Source: Phytopseudomonas argentinensis (lineage in GTDB: Bacteria; Pseudomonadota; Gammaproteobacteria; Pseudomonadales; Pseudomonadaceae). Taken from it: a stretch of 64,000 nt of DNA. This document shows positions 26,991 through 34,998 of this stretch, piece by piece; within the stretch, counting starts at the first letter, position 1, and each line of letters begins with the position of its first letter. Made by a program: the position numbers and the translations under genes. Below the pieces are notes generated by a model, which ran no database searches, was not told the origin of the DNA, and was given only the letters and a program-made list of their open reading frames with translations. The stretch is taken from positions 1,548,060-1,612,059 of the forward strand of contig NZ_FORC01000001.1 in NCBI RefSeq assembly GCF_900113905.1, read 5' to 3'.

Positions 26991-27016
26991 GATTACTGTA
27001 TGCACATACAGTAATC
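26991..27016. promoter_or_regulatory. LexA/SOS box shared by umuDC-like operon and DUF1654 gene
   Basis: A 26-bp near-perfect palindrome with the core CTGTATGCACATACAG matches the CTGT-N8-ACAG LexA consensus. It sits between divergent genes, 15 bases from each start, so one operator can control both directions. A very similar element precedes the second DUF1654 gene at 43777. Confidence 0.9.
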
Positions 27017-27030
27017 GAGCCGTCACCATC

Positions 27031-27279
27031 ATGGCAAAAGGCAACTCCCGAATGGCAGCCGCTCCCAGCACCTACGAATTGCTCGGGGCCCGAGTTCAGC
27101 GGGTTATCAACTCAACCGCCGCGCAAAAATCCCGATCAGCGGTATTGCTGCGGGCCGAGGGTGACAGCCCGGACGACTGGTCGCGGATCCTCGACGAGAT
27201 CAGCGAGAACGACAACGTCACCATCGCCTGGCGCGACGATGGCGTGCAGTTGTTCTGGACGGTGCCGAGGGATGATTGA
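27031..27279 (+). CDS. DUF1654 family small protein, SOS-linked
   Basis: 82 residues with the Pseudomonas DUF1654 pattern: YELLGARVQRVINS, RSAVLLRAEGD, DDWSRILDEISENDNVTIAWRDDG. Function unknown. It is transcribed away from umuDC under the same SOS box, which ties it to the DNA-damage response and perhaps to prophage induction. About 80 percent identical by eye over the last 50 residues to the copy at 43777. Confidence 0.85.
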   Translation: MAKGNSRMAAAPSTYELLGARVQRVINSTAAQKSRSAVLLRAEGDSPDDWSRILDEISENDNVTIAWRDDGVQLFWTVPRDD

Positions 27280-27327
27280 GCACGCATGACAATCCGGGCA
27301 CCTGCGAGGGGCGCCGTGACTCGTGGG

Positions 27328-28686
27328 CTACTTGATATAGACGCCAATGATGTCTCGATAGACCACTGAGCCGCTTGTATCTTTTACTTCTGCTTCCATA
27401 GTGTGGAGCCCCCTGTATCGAGTACCTTCATTTTCAATTTCGTTCCACCCGGCAAAGAATGCTGTATCAACATTAGGATCATTCAGAAGAACAGTTCTTG
27501 GAGTTTTTGGAAATTTGCCTTGGCCTTTTTCCAACTGTGCCTCAGTGCCATAGTTTCGCTTTATGAATTGCACTGTTAACGGAAAGGCCAACTTTCCGCG
27601 CACCCAGGGCCTTACACGGAGTTTAAATCTCAGATCCAACCCTTTATCAAGAACCCTTGATACGGAGGGATAGAAAACTTCCACACTATCCTCAATCACT
27701 ACGCACTCAAAGTCGATGCCATCGCATGCTATAACACGCGTACCAGGGAACAAAGCCTTGTCGCTGGCAGGTAACGGCAATAAGTCGCGGTAAGCATCAT
27801 GATTCAGCTCTCGCACAGCATACTTATGAACAACACCCGCTGCATCCGTATATGTGCGATCCAAGTGCGTCAGTTTTTTAACCTCCTCACCGACTCTCTT
27901 AGTTTTCACCTTCATATACTCTTCAGGCAAATCCATGTGCCTGTAAATAGTCTCTCCAAGCATGGCAGTATTTTTTCTAGCCATATTTTGCAACTTCGCA
28001 GCTACGTCTACGTGAAATGAGGTAGCAGTAACTTCTACAACACTTCCAAGACCATACGAGGCCCATAACACTTTCTCATCAGGCCCATAATCAAGCCCGA
28101 TACGAAAGCCGAGGTAGTCTGCATCAACCCCCCGCTTCTTTAGAAATGGAATTATCGAGCCAACCATCAACGCTTCCAAGAGAGACGCACAGTTGATAGC
28201 GTCAACCGTACTTGAATCAGAGTGAGTATGCTTATTTCCAAAAAAGGCTAATAATGCGTCCCCCATGAAACGATGAACGTAGCCATCAAGCGCTCTTACA
28301 GCCTCTGAGGCAGCAATCAAAATACTGTTTTTTATAATTACAACTTCCTCAAGCGGAAACAAAAAAGACAGCCTTGTGGAATTCCTGATATCCAAAAACA
28401 ACGATGAAATATGGTGGTACTCTTGATTATCAGTACCGGCTAATTCAGCGAAGTCGGGATGACAGCCGATAGAGCTAGTGTTCTGCCCCGACTTCTGGAA
28501 AATAACTCGAAAATCATTTCGGATGATATTGGCAATATCGGAGTGCTGTGCATCCGACGACTCAAATAGCTCATTACCGCTCACACTCTCGAGCGATACA
28601 CCATCCCTGGTCATCGACTTCGTAATCGTACGATTCTTTACAGACTCATATATCTTCTCAAATGAATCAGCTGACATCCCTCTCAT
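27328..28686 (-). CDS. pycC: PycC-like class III nucleotide cyclase (Pycsar signal-generating enzyme)
   Basis: 452 residues from the ATG with a GGAG site six bases ahead, one base after the effector stop. Residues about 93-240 are a class III cyclase domain: metal-binding Asp99 in SSLFLDIRNST, Asp143 in HRFMGDALLAFFG, then GFRIGLDYG and the VDVAAKLQNMA helix. The C-terminal 130 residues (FIKRNYGTEAQL, RYRGLHTMEAEV) resemble the AGS-C type sensor domain that follows phage-defence cyclases. Pycsar cyclases make cCMP or cUMP on phage infection; which one is made here cannot be told. The gene is AT-rich, with codon use unlike the phage. Pairing with a PycTM-like gene makes the call strong. Confidence 0.85.
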   Translation of the reverse strand: MRGMSADSFEKIYESVKNRTITKSMTRDGVSLESVSGNELFESSDAQHSDIANIIRNDFRVIFQKSGQNTSSIGCHPDFAELAGTDNQEYHHISSLFLDIRNSTRLSFLFPLEEVVIIKNSILIAASEAVRALDGYVHRFMGDALLAFFGNKHTHSDSSTVDAINCASLLEALMVGSIIPFLKKRGVDADYLGFRIGLDYGPDEKVLWASYGLGSVVEVTATSFHVDVAAKLQNMARKNTAMLGETIYRHMDLPEEYMKVKTKRVGEEVKKLTHLDRTYTDAAGVVHKYAVRELNHDAYRDLLPLPASDKALFPGTRVIACDGIDFECVVIEDSVEVFYPSVSRVLDKGLDLRFKLRVRPWVRGKLAFPLTVQFIKRNYGTEAQLEKGQGKFPKTPRTVLLNDPNVDTAFFAGWNEIENEGTRYRGLHTMEAEVKDTSGSVVYRDIIGVYIK

Positions 28687-28687
28687 T

Positions 28688-29239
28688 TCAAGCTCCAAAA
28701 ATTGGATAAAGCGCAACGAGGATAAAGAAAGCACTTGCCGGCACAAAGTTGCCGATGATTAAGATCCATGAAACGGCTTTCAGCGACGAAAACTTTGACT
28801 CTGCAATTTTGGACACAGTAAATGTTTGCCGCGAAATATCATTCAGCATTTTTTCATGTGTTGCCGCCCGGTAGCGATCAGCGTAGGCAGATGCCCCTCC
28901 GTCTGTACGCCCGATATCGCCAAAAAATATTAACGACTCGCCAGCATGACGCTCTGCAGAACTAAATGTCAGAGGAAGAATAACCTTAATAGCCAAACAG
29001 AGACTTACGGTCGCACTGATCATAACAACAACGACTAGCACGATTAACAAAGTCAAATATTTAGAGGCAGGTATACTAGGCAACACCCTATAAGAACAAA
29101 AGGAAATTGCGGCAACTATTGCAGCGCAATAAGACATCACTATCGCCGCCTTATTATTAGTTGACATGACGTAGCCATCAATTCGTTTCAAAATTTCCAA
29201 TGCATTTTTAATTTGCGCTTCGGTTGTGGAGTCAGACAT
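28688..29239 (-). CDS. pycTM: PycTM-like membrane effector (Pycsar effector, DUF5706-type)
   Basis: 183 residues with a GAGGG ribosome site. Residues 1-28 form an N-terminal amphipathic helix. The NNKAAIVMSY motif leads into TM1 (about 31-50) and TM2 spans 61-90. A cytoplasmic helical segment carries SLIFFGDIGR (102-111), and TM3 lies at 156-180. This order matches Pycsar TM effectors, which bind the cyclic pyrimidine nucleotide made by PycC and compromise the inner membrane, stopping phage growth. It lies immediately upstream of the cyclase in the same AT-rich block. Confidence 0.85.
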   Translation of the reverse strand: MSDSTTEAQIKNALEILKRIDGYVMSTNNKAAIVMSYCAAIVAAISFCSYRVLPSIPASKYLTLLIVLVVVVMISATVSLCLAIKVILPLTFSSAERHAGESLIFFGDIGRTDGGASAYADRYRAATHEKMLNDISRQTFTVSKIAESKFSSLKAVSWILIIGNFVPASAFFILVALYPIFGA

Positions 29240-29283
29240 TGCAGCCCTCAGCTTTAGCTAGGCGTTTAATAGATAGGCAAAAC

Positions 29284-29568
29284 TTATTGTTTAGGCATGC
29301 CCGAAATTGAATCAAACAGCCACGAACACAAAGCAGCTACAGCAGGAAATTCTCTGCCGAGCCAGTCCGCTGGTACGTAGTAGTGATCGTTCAAGGTGTA
29401 GACGGGCAAGCCGTCATCAGATGCACAGATTGAGACGAGATGCTCGGCATCTCCGGTGAGGGCTGCAGCGACAAAGACCTGGCCGGTTTCTTGTTCTACA
29501 GCGAAGGTGCGCTTCCATTTCGGAAGTCTTTTGCCTGGCAGTTCGAACTCTTTCCAGTTGAGTCCCAT
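29284..29568 (-). CDS. Hypothetical protein of the lysogeny operon
   Basis: 94 residues, no recognised family, no membrane segment. It has aromatic-rich stretches (KWKRTFAVEQETGQVFVAA; YYVPADWLGREF). Base composition is nearer the phage average than the Pycsar pair. It lies between the CI-like repressor and the Pycsar genes on the same strand (33 bases after the repressor, 44 before PycTM), so it is probably cotranscribed in the lysogen. Confidence 0.6.
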   Translation of the reverse strand: MGLNWKEFELPGKRLPKWKRTFAVEQETGQVFVAAALTGDAEHLVSICASDDGLPVYTLNDHYYVPADWLGREFPAVAALCSWLFDSISGMPKQ

Positions 29569-29596
29569 TGTCCGAATCCCTCCGTTCTCAATGGGA
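29563..29596. promoter_or_regulatory. Possible additional repressor site (TCCCATTG/CAATGGGA)
   Basis: Inverted octamers TCCCATTG and CAATGGGA separated by 18 bases straddle the start of the 94-residue gene. They share the TCCCAT/ATGGGA half-site with the palindrome upstream of the repressor. One arm contains the start codon, so chance is possible. Confidence 0.3.
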
Positions 29597-29601
29597 ACAG
29601 A

Positions 29602-30081
29602 TCATGCCAGCCTTTTGATATCAGCGACAACTGCCTCCAGCTCCCGAAGGCGGTTCTCGAGGGTTAGCAGACGTTTCTTCTCTTCAGCAGCCCGCTGTAC
29701 CTCCAGCTGTGCCTGCTCATCAAGCCCACGCCAAAGCGCGAGGAGCGCTTGCTCACGAGCATTCATGCCTGGTTCCTCGTCGGGTGGCAGCCCTTCGCCA
29801 CGCCGCATGGGGCCCTCCCCAGTAAGCAGCCAATCGAGGCTAATGCCACGCTCCAGAGCCACATCTACACAAAATGTGTAAGGCACTGAGTCACGGCTTC
29901 TCCAGTTTCCCAGGGTCGACCTATTCACCTGAATAGCTTCTCCCAGCTGGTTGTCGTTCTTGACGTCAAAGACCGCATGCAGTCGGTCGAGAACATCAGC
30001 GGCACTTTTATTTCCCAAAATTGGAAACTCTCCGTTGACACATCCCATAATGGGACATAGGCTTACACGCATTGAGAACAT
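29602..30081 (-). CDS. CI-like phage repressor (helix-turn-helix)
   Basis: Up to 159 residues. The core ADVLDRLHAVFDVKNDNQLGEAIQV with NRSTLGNWRSRDSVPY is the phage CI repressor HTH (Phage_CI_repr type), followed by CVDVALERGISLDWLLTGEG and a C-terminal coiled coil. No S24 peptidase domain is present, so inactivation by self-cleavage is unlikely. The start is uncertain: the longest frame begins over the putative operators, while a TTG preceded by GGAGAG would give about 138 residues (LGNKSAAD...). It controls lysogeny and heads the leftward operon containing Pycsar. Confidence 0.88.
   Translation of the reverse strand: MFSMRVSLCPIMGCVNGEFPILGNKSAADVLDRLHAVFDVKNDNQLGEAIQVNRSTLGNWRSRDSVPYTFCVDVALERGISLDWLLTGEGPMRRGEGLPPDEEPGMNAREQALLALWRGLDEQAQLEVQRAAEEKKRLLTLENRLRELEAVVADIKRLA
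30012..30055. promoter_or_regulatory. Putative repressor operators between repressor and early genes
   Basis: A perfect 13-bp palindrome, TCCCATAATGGGA (30043-30055), and a related imperfect one, TTCCCAAAATTGGAA (30012-30026), lie at the divergent junction between the repressor and the rightward early genes. This is the expected place for CI operators overlapping divergent promoters. Confidence 0.6.
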
Positions 30082-30107
30082 ATTAGCCCCATAGGAACAC
30101 TCAAACC

Positions 30108-30422
30108 ATGATGGTTCACCGGTTACTGCGCTTTCAGGAAAACTTCGAGGCGTTGGTCACAGCGCTGGCTGATGCGGCGCCCGCAGATCAACGCTCTGAC
30201 GCCCTGCAACAGCTGCTCTCGGAAGCGCAACGGCAGGTGGCAATGCTGCACCAAGCTGGCTGTGTTCTGACTGCCGAACCTATCGCAGCACGGGAGCGCC
30301 GTATCGCTCGCAACCGGCGCGAGCTCACCGCCTTGGTCGACCAATTGCGCGTTCAGCCGGTGGTCATCCTGTCGCTGAAAACCGACGCCGACTTGAGCCT
30401 TGCAAAGGAGCATCAAGCATGA
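30108..30422 (+). CDS. Hypothetical early protein
   Basis: 104 residues, first gene of the rightward early operon, opposite the repressor. Helical and rich in Ala, Arg and Gln, with no recognised domain. The four-base ATGA overlap with the next gene indicates coupling. Position suggests an early regulatory or accessory function; none can be assigned. Confidence 0.6.
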   Translation: MMVHRLLRFQENFEALVTALADAAPADQRSDALQQLLSEAQRQVAMLHQAGCVLTAEPIAARERRIARNRRELTALVDQLRVQPVVILSLKTDADLSLAKEHQA

Positions 30423-30670
30423 CGCCCAACCAGATCCGCGCACGCCTTATCGAGAAAGGCAGCAGCTACCGTCAGTTCGCCCTGGCCCGTGGTTACGAGC
30501 CGCGCAACGTCACCCAGGTGGTAGCCCGCTGGGCAGGCGCCGACCGGATGCCCAACGGCCGCCTGGCATTCGCGATTTTGCGTGACCTGTCGCGTGAAAT
30601 CGGTACGGACGTGGTACCCGGCATCCTGGCCGAAGCCGCCAATAGCAGCGAAGCGATGGCGCAACAGTAA
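30419..30670 (+). CDS. Small HTH DNA-binding protein (Cro/Ner/BcepMu gp16-like)
   Basis: 83 residues. MTPNQIRARLIEKGSSYRQF followed by ALARGYEPRNVTQVVARW resembles the short HTH of Nlp/Ner and BcepMu gp16 proteins. In the second early position it could be the Cro- or Cox-like counterpart that shuts off the repressor promoter. Overlaps its downstream neighbour by one base. Confidence 0.6.
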   Translation: MTPNQIRARLIEKGSSYRQFALARGYEPRNVTQVVARWAGADRMPNGRLAFAILRDLSREIGTDVVPGILAEAANSSEAMAQQ

Positions 30671-31170
30671 TGGCTACCACCCCCAGCAAAAACCAGAAGC
30701 GCCCGGCCCCCGTTCTAGAAACGCGCCGCCAGGTCATGAGCGCGGTGATCGCGGCTTTTCCGGGCGGCCGCGAGTCTGCCGCCGCCCGCCTGGGCCTGCA
30801 CCTCAAGAAGCTGGATAACCACCTGTACGAGAACGCCGGCAGCCAACCGCTGACCGACGCCCAGGTGCACCAGCTCGAGCAGCAGGCCGGCACCGCCCAC
30901 CTACCCGACTACATCTGCAACCTCTACGGCGGCGTTTTCGTGCCGATGCCCGAACAGGGCGAGCTCGACAACCTGGACCTATACGCCCGTGGCCTCAGCA
31001 CCAGCCAGATGCGCGGCATGGTCGACCAGCTGATCGCTAAATCCCTAGATGACGGCGTTATCTGCGAAGCCGAGGTGCAAGCCATCCTTGCCGCCCACCG
31101 CCAGCACATCGCCGCACGCCACAGCGAAGTCACCGCCGTGATCGTGCTGCACAGCAAAGCAAGCGAATAA
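30670..31170 (+). CDS. YmfL/CII-type phage regulatory protein
   Basis: 166 residues. The N-terminal half (TRRQVMSAVIAAFPGGRESAAARL, LDNHLYENAG, LPDYICNLYGG) matches the YmfL-like/CII regulators found in early operons of P2- and lambda-like phages of Pseudomonas. It probably influences the lysis-lysogeny choice. A decayed copy of this gene lies at about 42096-42357, right of attR. Confidence 0.75.
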   Translation: MATTPSKNQKRPAPVLETRRQVMSAVIAAFPGGRESAAARLGLHLKKLDNHLYENAGSQPLTDAQVHQLEQQAGTAHLPDYICNLYGGVFVPMPEQGELDNLDLYARGLSTSQMRGMVDQLIAKSLDDGVICEAEVQAILAAHRQHIAARHSEVTAVIVLHSKASE

Positions 31171-31178
31171 CCGCCCGA

Positions 31179-31194
31179 CCCTGGGTACCCAGGG
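31179..31194. promoter_or_regulatory. Perfect 16-bp palindrome ahead of the ogr-like gene
   Basis: CCCTGGGTACCCAGGG lies 8 bases after the YmfL-like stop and 86 bases before the activator gene. It has no T-run, so it is more likely a protein-binding site or RNA hairpin than a terminator. Confidence 0.4.
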
Positions 31195-31279
31195 CAGGCA
31201 ATAGGAAACGATTTAGGCGCTGGATGCGTCGCCATTTAACCGGCCCGGCCGGTGCCGCGACTAGCGGCGGGGAGACAAC

Positions 31280-31573
31280 TTGAGCACTTACAAACTGGTA
31301 TGCCCGGCATGCCACGGTTGCATGCGCATCCGTACCAGCGTGGGGCAAACACCTTGTTTCCGCTCCACGTACTACCAGTGCCAGAACGTGGCCTGCGGCG
31401 CCACGTTCAGCGGCTCGGTAACGATCGATTACCAGCTCAGCCCGTCCGGCCTTGCACAGCCGTTGATGGTGCTGCCGGTCGCCCCGGCGGTCGAGCGCAT
31501 GAAGGCCCTGCGCGACAACGCCAAGGCCACGGACCAGCTGGACCTGCTGGCAGCACTGGAGGAAGCGGTATGA
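31280..31573 (+). CDS. ogr: Ogr/Delta-family zinc-finger late gene activator
   Basis: 97 residues. Cys8-X2-Cys11-X22-Cys34-X4-Cys39 is exactly the Ogr/Delta zinc-binding spacing, with VCPAC, MRIRTS and YQCQNVACGATF motifs. In P2-like phages this protein recruits RNA polymerase at late promoters; three 23-bp candidate sites occur in this prophage. P2 carries ogr next to gene D, but here it sits in the early operon, as in some Pseudomonas relatives. Overlaps the next gene by four bases. Confidence 0.93.
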   Translation: MSTYKLVCPACHGCMRIRTSVGQTPCFRSTYYQCQNVACGATFSGSVTIDYQLSPSGLAQPLMVLPVAPAVERMKALRDNAKATDQLDLLAALEEAV

Positions 31574-31830
31574 CTGACATCGAAGCCACCGACTACCGCA
31601 CCCGCATGCAGGGCTGTGCCCAGGCCTTCATCGAGCAGCACCAGGCCGAGCACCTGAGCGGCGACCCACAGCTGTTCGAGCGCACCTGCCTGCACCTGGT
31701 GCACGCCCTGGAGGTGCCGCTGTTCATGGCACCGCGCCTGGCGCAGTTGGCCCTAAGCGAGTTGCAGCCATACCAGCGGGCCTGGCTCGGCTGGGACATG
31801 GCCAGCGGCACCGACTGGCAGCACCCCTAA
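31570..31830 (+). CDS. Hypothetical early phage protein
   Basis: 86 residues from the ATG overlapping the ogr stop. No recognised family, no membrane segment; helical with several Cys and His residues (CAQAFIEQHQAEHL, TCLHLVHALEVPLFMAPR). Belongs to the early operon by overlap. Confidence 0.6.
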   Translation: MTDIEATDYRTRMQGCAQAFIEQHQAEHLSGDPQLFERTCLHLVHALEVPLFMAPRLAQLALSELQPYQRAWLGWDMASGTDWQHP

Positions 31831-31886
31831 CCCCTGCCCCCCCAGCCCACGCCGTGGGTTTGGGCAAGTTGCGCCCGGAGTACGCC

Positions 31887-32129
31887 ATGGAAGCGGAAAT
31901 CGACATCAAGATCGGCCTACCCAAGCCCATCGCTGAGGCCTGGCTGGTGCGCCTGCGCAACGAGTTGCAGCAGGGGTTCCAGCAGCACTGGTACGACGAT
32001 CGATACCGCACCGTGCCTGCAGGCCTGCGCAGCGCTCGCATTCTGGAAGACCACCCGGCGCTGGCCGGGCACAAACGCACTATCGGCGCGCTGAAAGCCG
32101 CCCTGGCCATGCCGGAGAAACACGCTTGA
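31887..32129 (+). CDS. Hypothetical early phage protein upstream of primase
   Basis: 80 residues. I prefer this ATG over a GTG 33 bases earlier because a GGAG lies six bases ahead. No recognised domain; basic centre with a YDDRYRTVPAG motif. Overlaps the primase start by four bases, so probably replication-related or at least coupled. Confidence 0.6.
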   Translation: MEAEIDIKIGLPKPIAEAWLVRLRNELQQGFQQHWYDDRYRTVPAGLRSARILEDHPALAGHKRTIGALKAALAMPEKHA

Positions 32130-34945
32130 AATCCATGGATCACGACATCCGCGCCGACGTGCTGCGCAACCTGCAGAACGACTACGGCCTGCGGCCCATG
32201 ACCGGCACGAACTACATGCGCAAGGGCGTATGCCCGGCCTGCAACAAAAAAGAACTGTACGCCCGCCAGGACCAACCCTGGTTCATCAAATGCGGTCGCG
32301 AGAGCAAGTGCGGCCAGCAGTGGCACGTGAAAGAGCTGTACCCGGACCTGTTCGAGGCCTGGAGCGAGCGCGCACCAGCCACCGAGCAGCAGCCCACCGC
32401 CACCGCCCGCGCCTATCTGGAGTTCGCCCGGGGCTTTCGCCTGGAGTTGATCGAAGGTTGGTACACACAGGAAAACTACTGGGACCGCGACCTCGAAATC
32501 GGCTCGGCCACCGTCCGCTTCGCCCTGGACAAAGGCGGCTATTGGGAACGCCTGATCGACAAGCCATCGCGCTTCGGCAAGAAGAAGGCCCGCTTCCAGC
32601 CTGGCCAGAGCTACCGCGGCGTGTGGTGGTGCCCGCCGGCGCTGGACCTGCTCGAGGTCACTGAGCTGTGGATCGTCGAGGGCATCTTCGACGCCATCGC
32701 CCTGATGCACCACGGCATCGCCGCCGTCGCCGCCATGAGCAGCAACGCTTTCCCCGAGGAATCACTCAAGGCGCTGATCAAGGCCCGGGCCGAGGCTGGC
32801 GGCCGGCTGCCCAAGCTGGTGTGGGCGCTGGACAACGAGCCAGGCGCGCACCGCTACACCCGCCAGTGGGTGAAGCTGGCCCGCGAGCTGGGCTTCGTAT
32901 GCGAGGCGGCGCAGATCCCCCAGCGCGACGGCCGCAAGGTGGACTGGAACGACCTGCACCAGCGCTGGGCCTTCCTGGAAGACGACGCCCGCGAGCAGCG
33001 CCGCGAGGACGACCTGCGCGAAATCCGCCACCACGGCGCCCTGCTGATCGCCGAGAGTGCCAGCGAGAAGGCGCTGCTCATGTACCAGTGGAAGGAAAGC
33101 GAGGAATTCCACTTCGGCTACGACTCCCGCCTGTACTGGTGGAAGCTCGACCTGGACAAGTACAACAAGGCCCGCACGGCCATGGAGGAAAGCGACAGCG
33201 AGGCCGACCAGAAGCTCAACGACAAAGCCGTGCGTGAAAAGGCGCTGCGCATGTCCGGCTGTGTGGTGGAGATCGCCAACTGCTACCCCCAGGCGCTCTA
33301 CTTCCAGCGCAACGAGGTAACGGACGAATCCTGGTACTACTTTCGCGTCGACTTCCCGCACGACGGCGACAGCGTGAAGAACACCTTCACCGGTGGCCAG
33401 GTGGCTGCCGCCAGCGAGTTCAAGAAGCGCCTGCTCGGCATGGCCGCCGGCGCTGTGTTCACCGGCAGCGGCCAGCAGCTGGACAAGATCCTGAAAAACC
33501 AGCTGTTCGGCATCAAGACCGTATCCACCATCGACTACGTGGGCTACAGCAAGGAATATCAGGCTTACGTCTACGGCGACCTGGCCATCAAGGGCGGCCA
33601 GGTGTTCCAGGTCAACGAGGAGGACTACTTCGAGTTCGGCAAGCTGCGCCTGAAAAGCCTGCAGAAGGGCGTGGCCATCCGCTTGGCCCGCGAGGGCAAG
33701 GGTTACAGCAACGAGTGGCTCAGCCTGCTGTGGACGTGCTTCGGCGCCCAGGGCGTGGTGGCCCTCACCTTCTGGTTCGGCTCGCTGTTCTGCGAGCAGA
33801 TTCGCGCCCGCCAGCAGTCGTTCCCATTCCTCGAGGCGACCGGTGAAGCCGGCGCCGGCAAAACCACCCTGCTCAACCTGCTGTGGAAGCTGCTCGGCCG
33901 CGAGGGCTATGAGGGCTTCGACCCGATGAAGTCCACTAAGGCCGGCCGCTCGCGCTTGATGGGCCAGGTGTCCGGCATGCCGGTGGTGTTCCTGGAAGCC
34001 GACCGCCACGGCGACGACAAGGCCCACGCCAAAACCTTCGAATGGGACGAGCTCAAGGACTTCTACGGTGGCGGCACCCTGGCCACCAAGGGCGTGAAAA
34101 CCGCCGGCAACGAAACGTACGAGCCACCCTTTCGCGGCACCATCGCCATCAGCCAGAACGCGGCCGTTGTTGCGCATGAAGCGATCATGACGCGCATCTG
34201 CAAGCTGCACTTCGTGCGCCCCGAGGTAACGCCCGAGAGCCGCGCCGCAGCGGACAAGCTGAATACCCTGGAAGGCGAGCACCTCAGCCATTTCATGCTG
34301 CTGGCCCTGCGCAAGGAAGCGGACGTGCTCAAGCAGTTTTTCGAGCGCATGCCCGTGCACGAAGCCCGGCTGCGCCGCCTGCACACCCATTGCGTACAGT
34401 GCGACACCGCTTACCCGGCCGGTGCTGAGAAGGGCTGCGCGAGCTGCGGCAACACGCTGCGCGGCTACATCCGTGTGGAGCGTATCGCCAAGAACCACGC
34501 GCAAATGCTGGCCCTGCTCGATTGCCTCGGCCAGGTCGTGCCGCTGACCGAGCACCAGGTCGCCCTCACCCAACGCAAGCTGGTGGCCATGGCTATCGAG
34601 CGCCAAGCCTCGATCAGCGCGGACCACCCGGCCGTGGCGGAATTCTGGGAGGTGTACGAGTACCTGCAGGGCCTGGACGCCGAAGGCCCAACGGTCAACC
34701 ACTCGAACAAGCCCGACGAGACCATTGCCATCCACCTCAACGAGTTCGTGAAGCTCGCCGGCGAACACCGTCAGCAGCTCGCCGACATCGCCACGCTGCG
34801 CACCCTGCTCAAGGACTCGCGCAGCCACAAGTTCATCGACAGCAACGTCACCGTATCCAGCGCAGTGCGAGTGCATCAGGCCAAGAAACACAACCTGACC
34901 ACCTTCAAGTCGCCATCGGTGAAGTGCTGGCTGTTCAAGGCTTAA
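32126..34945 (+). CDS. Phage toprim primase / helicase-like replication protein
   Basis: 939 residues. An N-terminal zinc finger (CPAC...C...C, residues about 36-68) is followed by a toprim domain with LWIVEGIFDAIAL and WALDNEPGAHR. The C-terminal third holds a P-loop ATPase with Walker A GEAGAGKTT (573-581), a Walker B-like VVFLEADR, and a zinc-knuckle-like CVQC...CASC insertion near 755-775. It probably primes and unwinds phage DNA, replacing the rolling-circle gpA of P2, which I did not find. The ATPase part is duplicated in the next gene. Confidence 0.88.
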   Translation: MKSMDHDIRADVLRNLQNDYGLRPMTGTNYMRKGVCPACNKKELYARQDQPWFIKCGRESKCGQQWHVKELYPDLFEAWSERAPATEQQPTATARAYLEFARGFRLELIEGWYTQENYWDRDLEIGSATVRFALDKGGYWERLIDKPSRFGKKKARFQPGQSYRGVWWCPPALDLLEVTELWIVEGIFDAIALMHHGIAAVAAMSSNAFPEESLKALIKARAEAGGRLPKLVWALDNEPGAHRYTRQWVKLARELGFVCEAAQIPQRDGRKVDWNDLHQRWAFLEDDAREQRREDDLREIRHHGALLIAESASEKALLMYQWKESEEFHFGYDSRLYWWKLDLDKYNKARTAMEESDSEADQKLNDKAVREKALRMSGCVVEIANCYPQALYFQRNEVTDESWYYFRVDFPHDGDSVKNTFTGGQVAAASEFKKRLLGMAAGAVFTGSGQQLDKILKNQLFGIKTVSTIDYVGYSKEYQAYVYGDLAIKGGQVFQVNEEDYFEFGKLRLKSLQKGVAIRLAREGKGYSNEWLSLLWTCFGAQGVVALTFWFGSLFCEQIRARQQSFPFLEATGEAGAGKTTLLNLLWKLLGREGYEGFDPMKSTKAGRSRLMGQVSGMPVVFLEADRHGDDKAHAKTFEWDELKDFYGGGTLATKGVKTAGNETYEPPFRGTIAISQNAAVVAHEAIMTRICKLHFVRPEVTPESRAAADKLNTLEGEHLSHFMLLALRKEADVLKQFFERMPVHEARLRRLHTHCVQCDTAYPAGAEKGCASCGNTLRGYIRVERIAKNHAQMLALLDCLGQVVPLTEHQVALTQRKLVAMAIERQASISADHPAVAEFWEVYEYLQGLDAEGPTVNHSNKPDETIAIHLNEFVKLAGEHRQQLADIATLRTLLKDSRSHKFIDSNVTVSSAVRVHQAKKHNLTTFKSPSVKCWLFKA

Positions 34946-34950
34946 CCCCC

Positions 34951-34974
34951 GCCCAGGCGCTGCAACGCCCAGGC
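34951..34974 (+). ncRNA. Leader hairpin 1 (CTGCAA loop) before ATPase gene
   Basis: GGCG/CGCC closes a CTGCAA loop, extended by GCC/GGC across a 2x2 internal loop. The hairpin stands just ahead of a conserved AAAGGAGAAGCACCATG translation start. Two similar leaders precede the genes at 35996 and 36439. Confidence 0.5.
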
Positions 34975-34998
34975 AAACAACCCCAAAGGAGAAGCACC

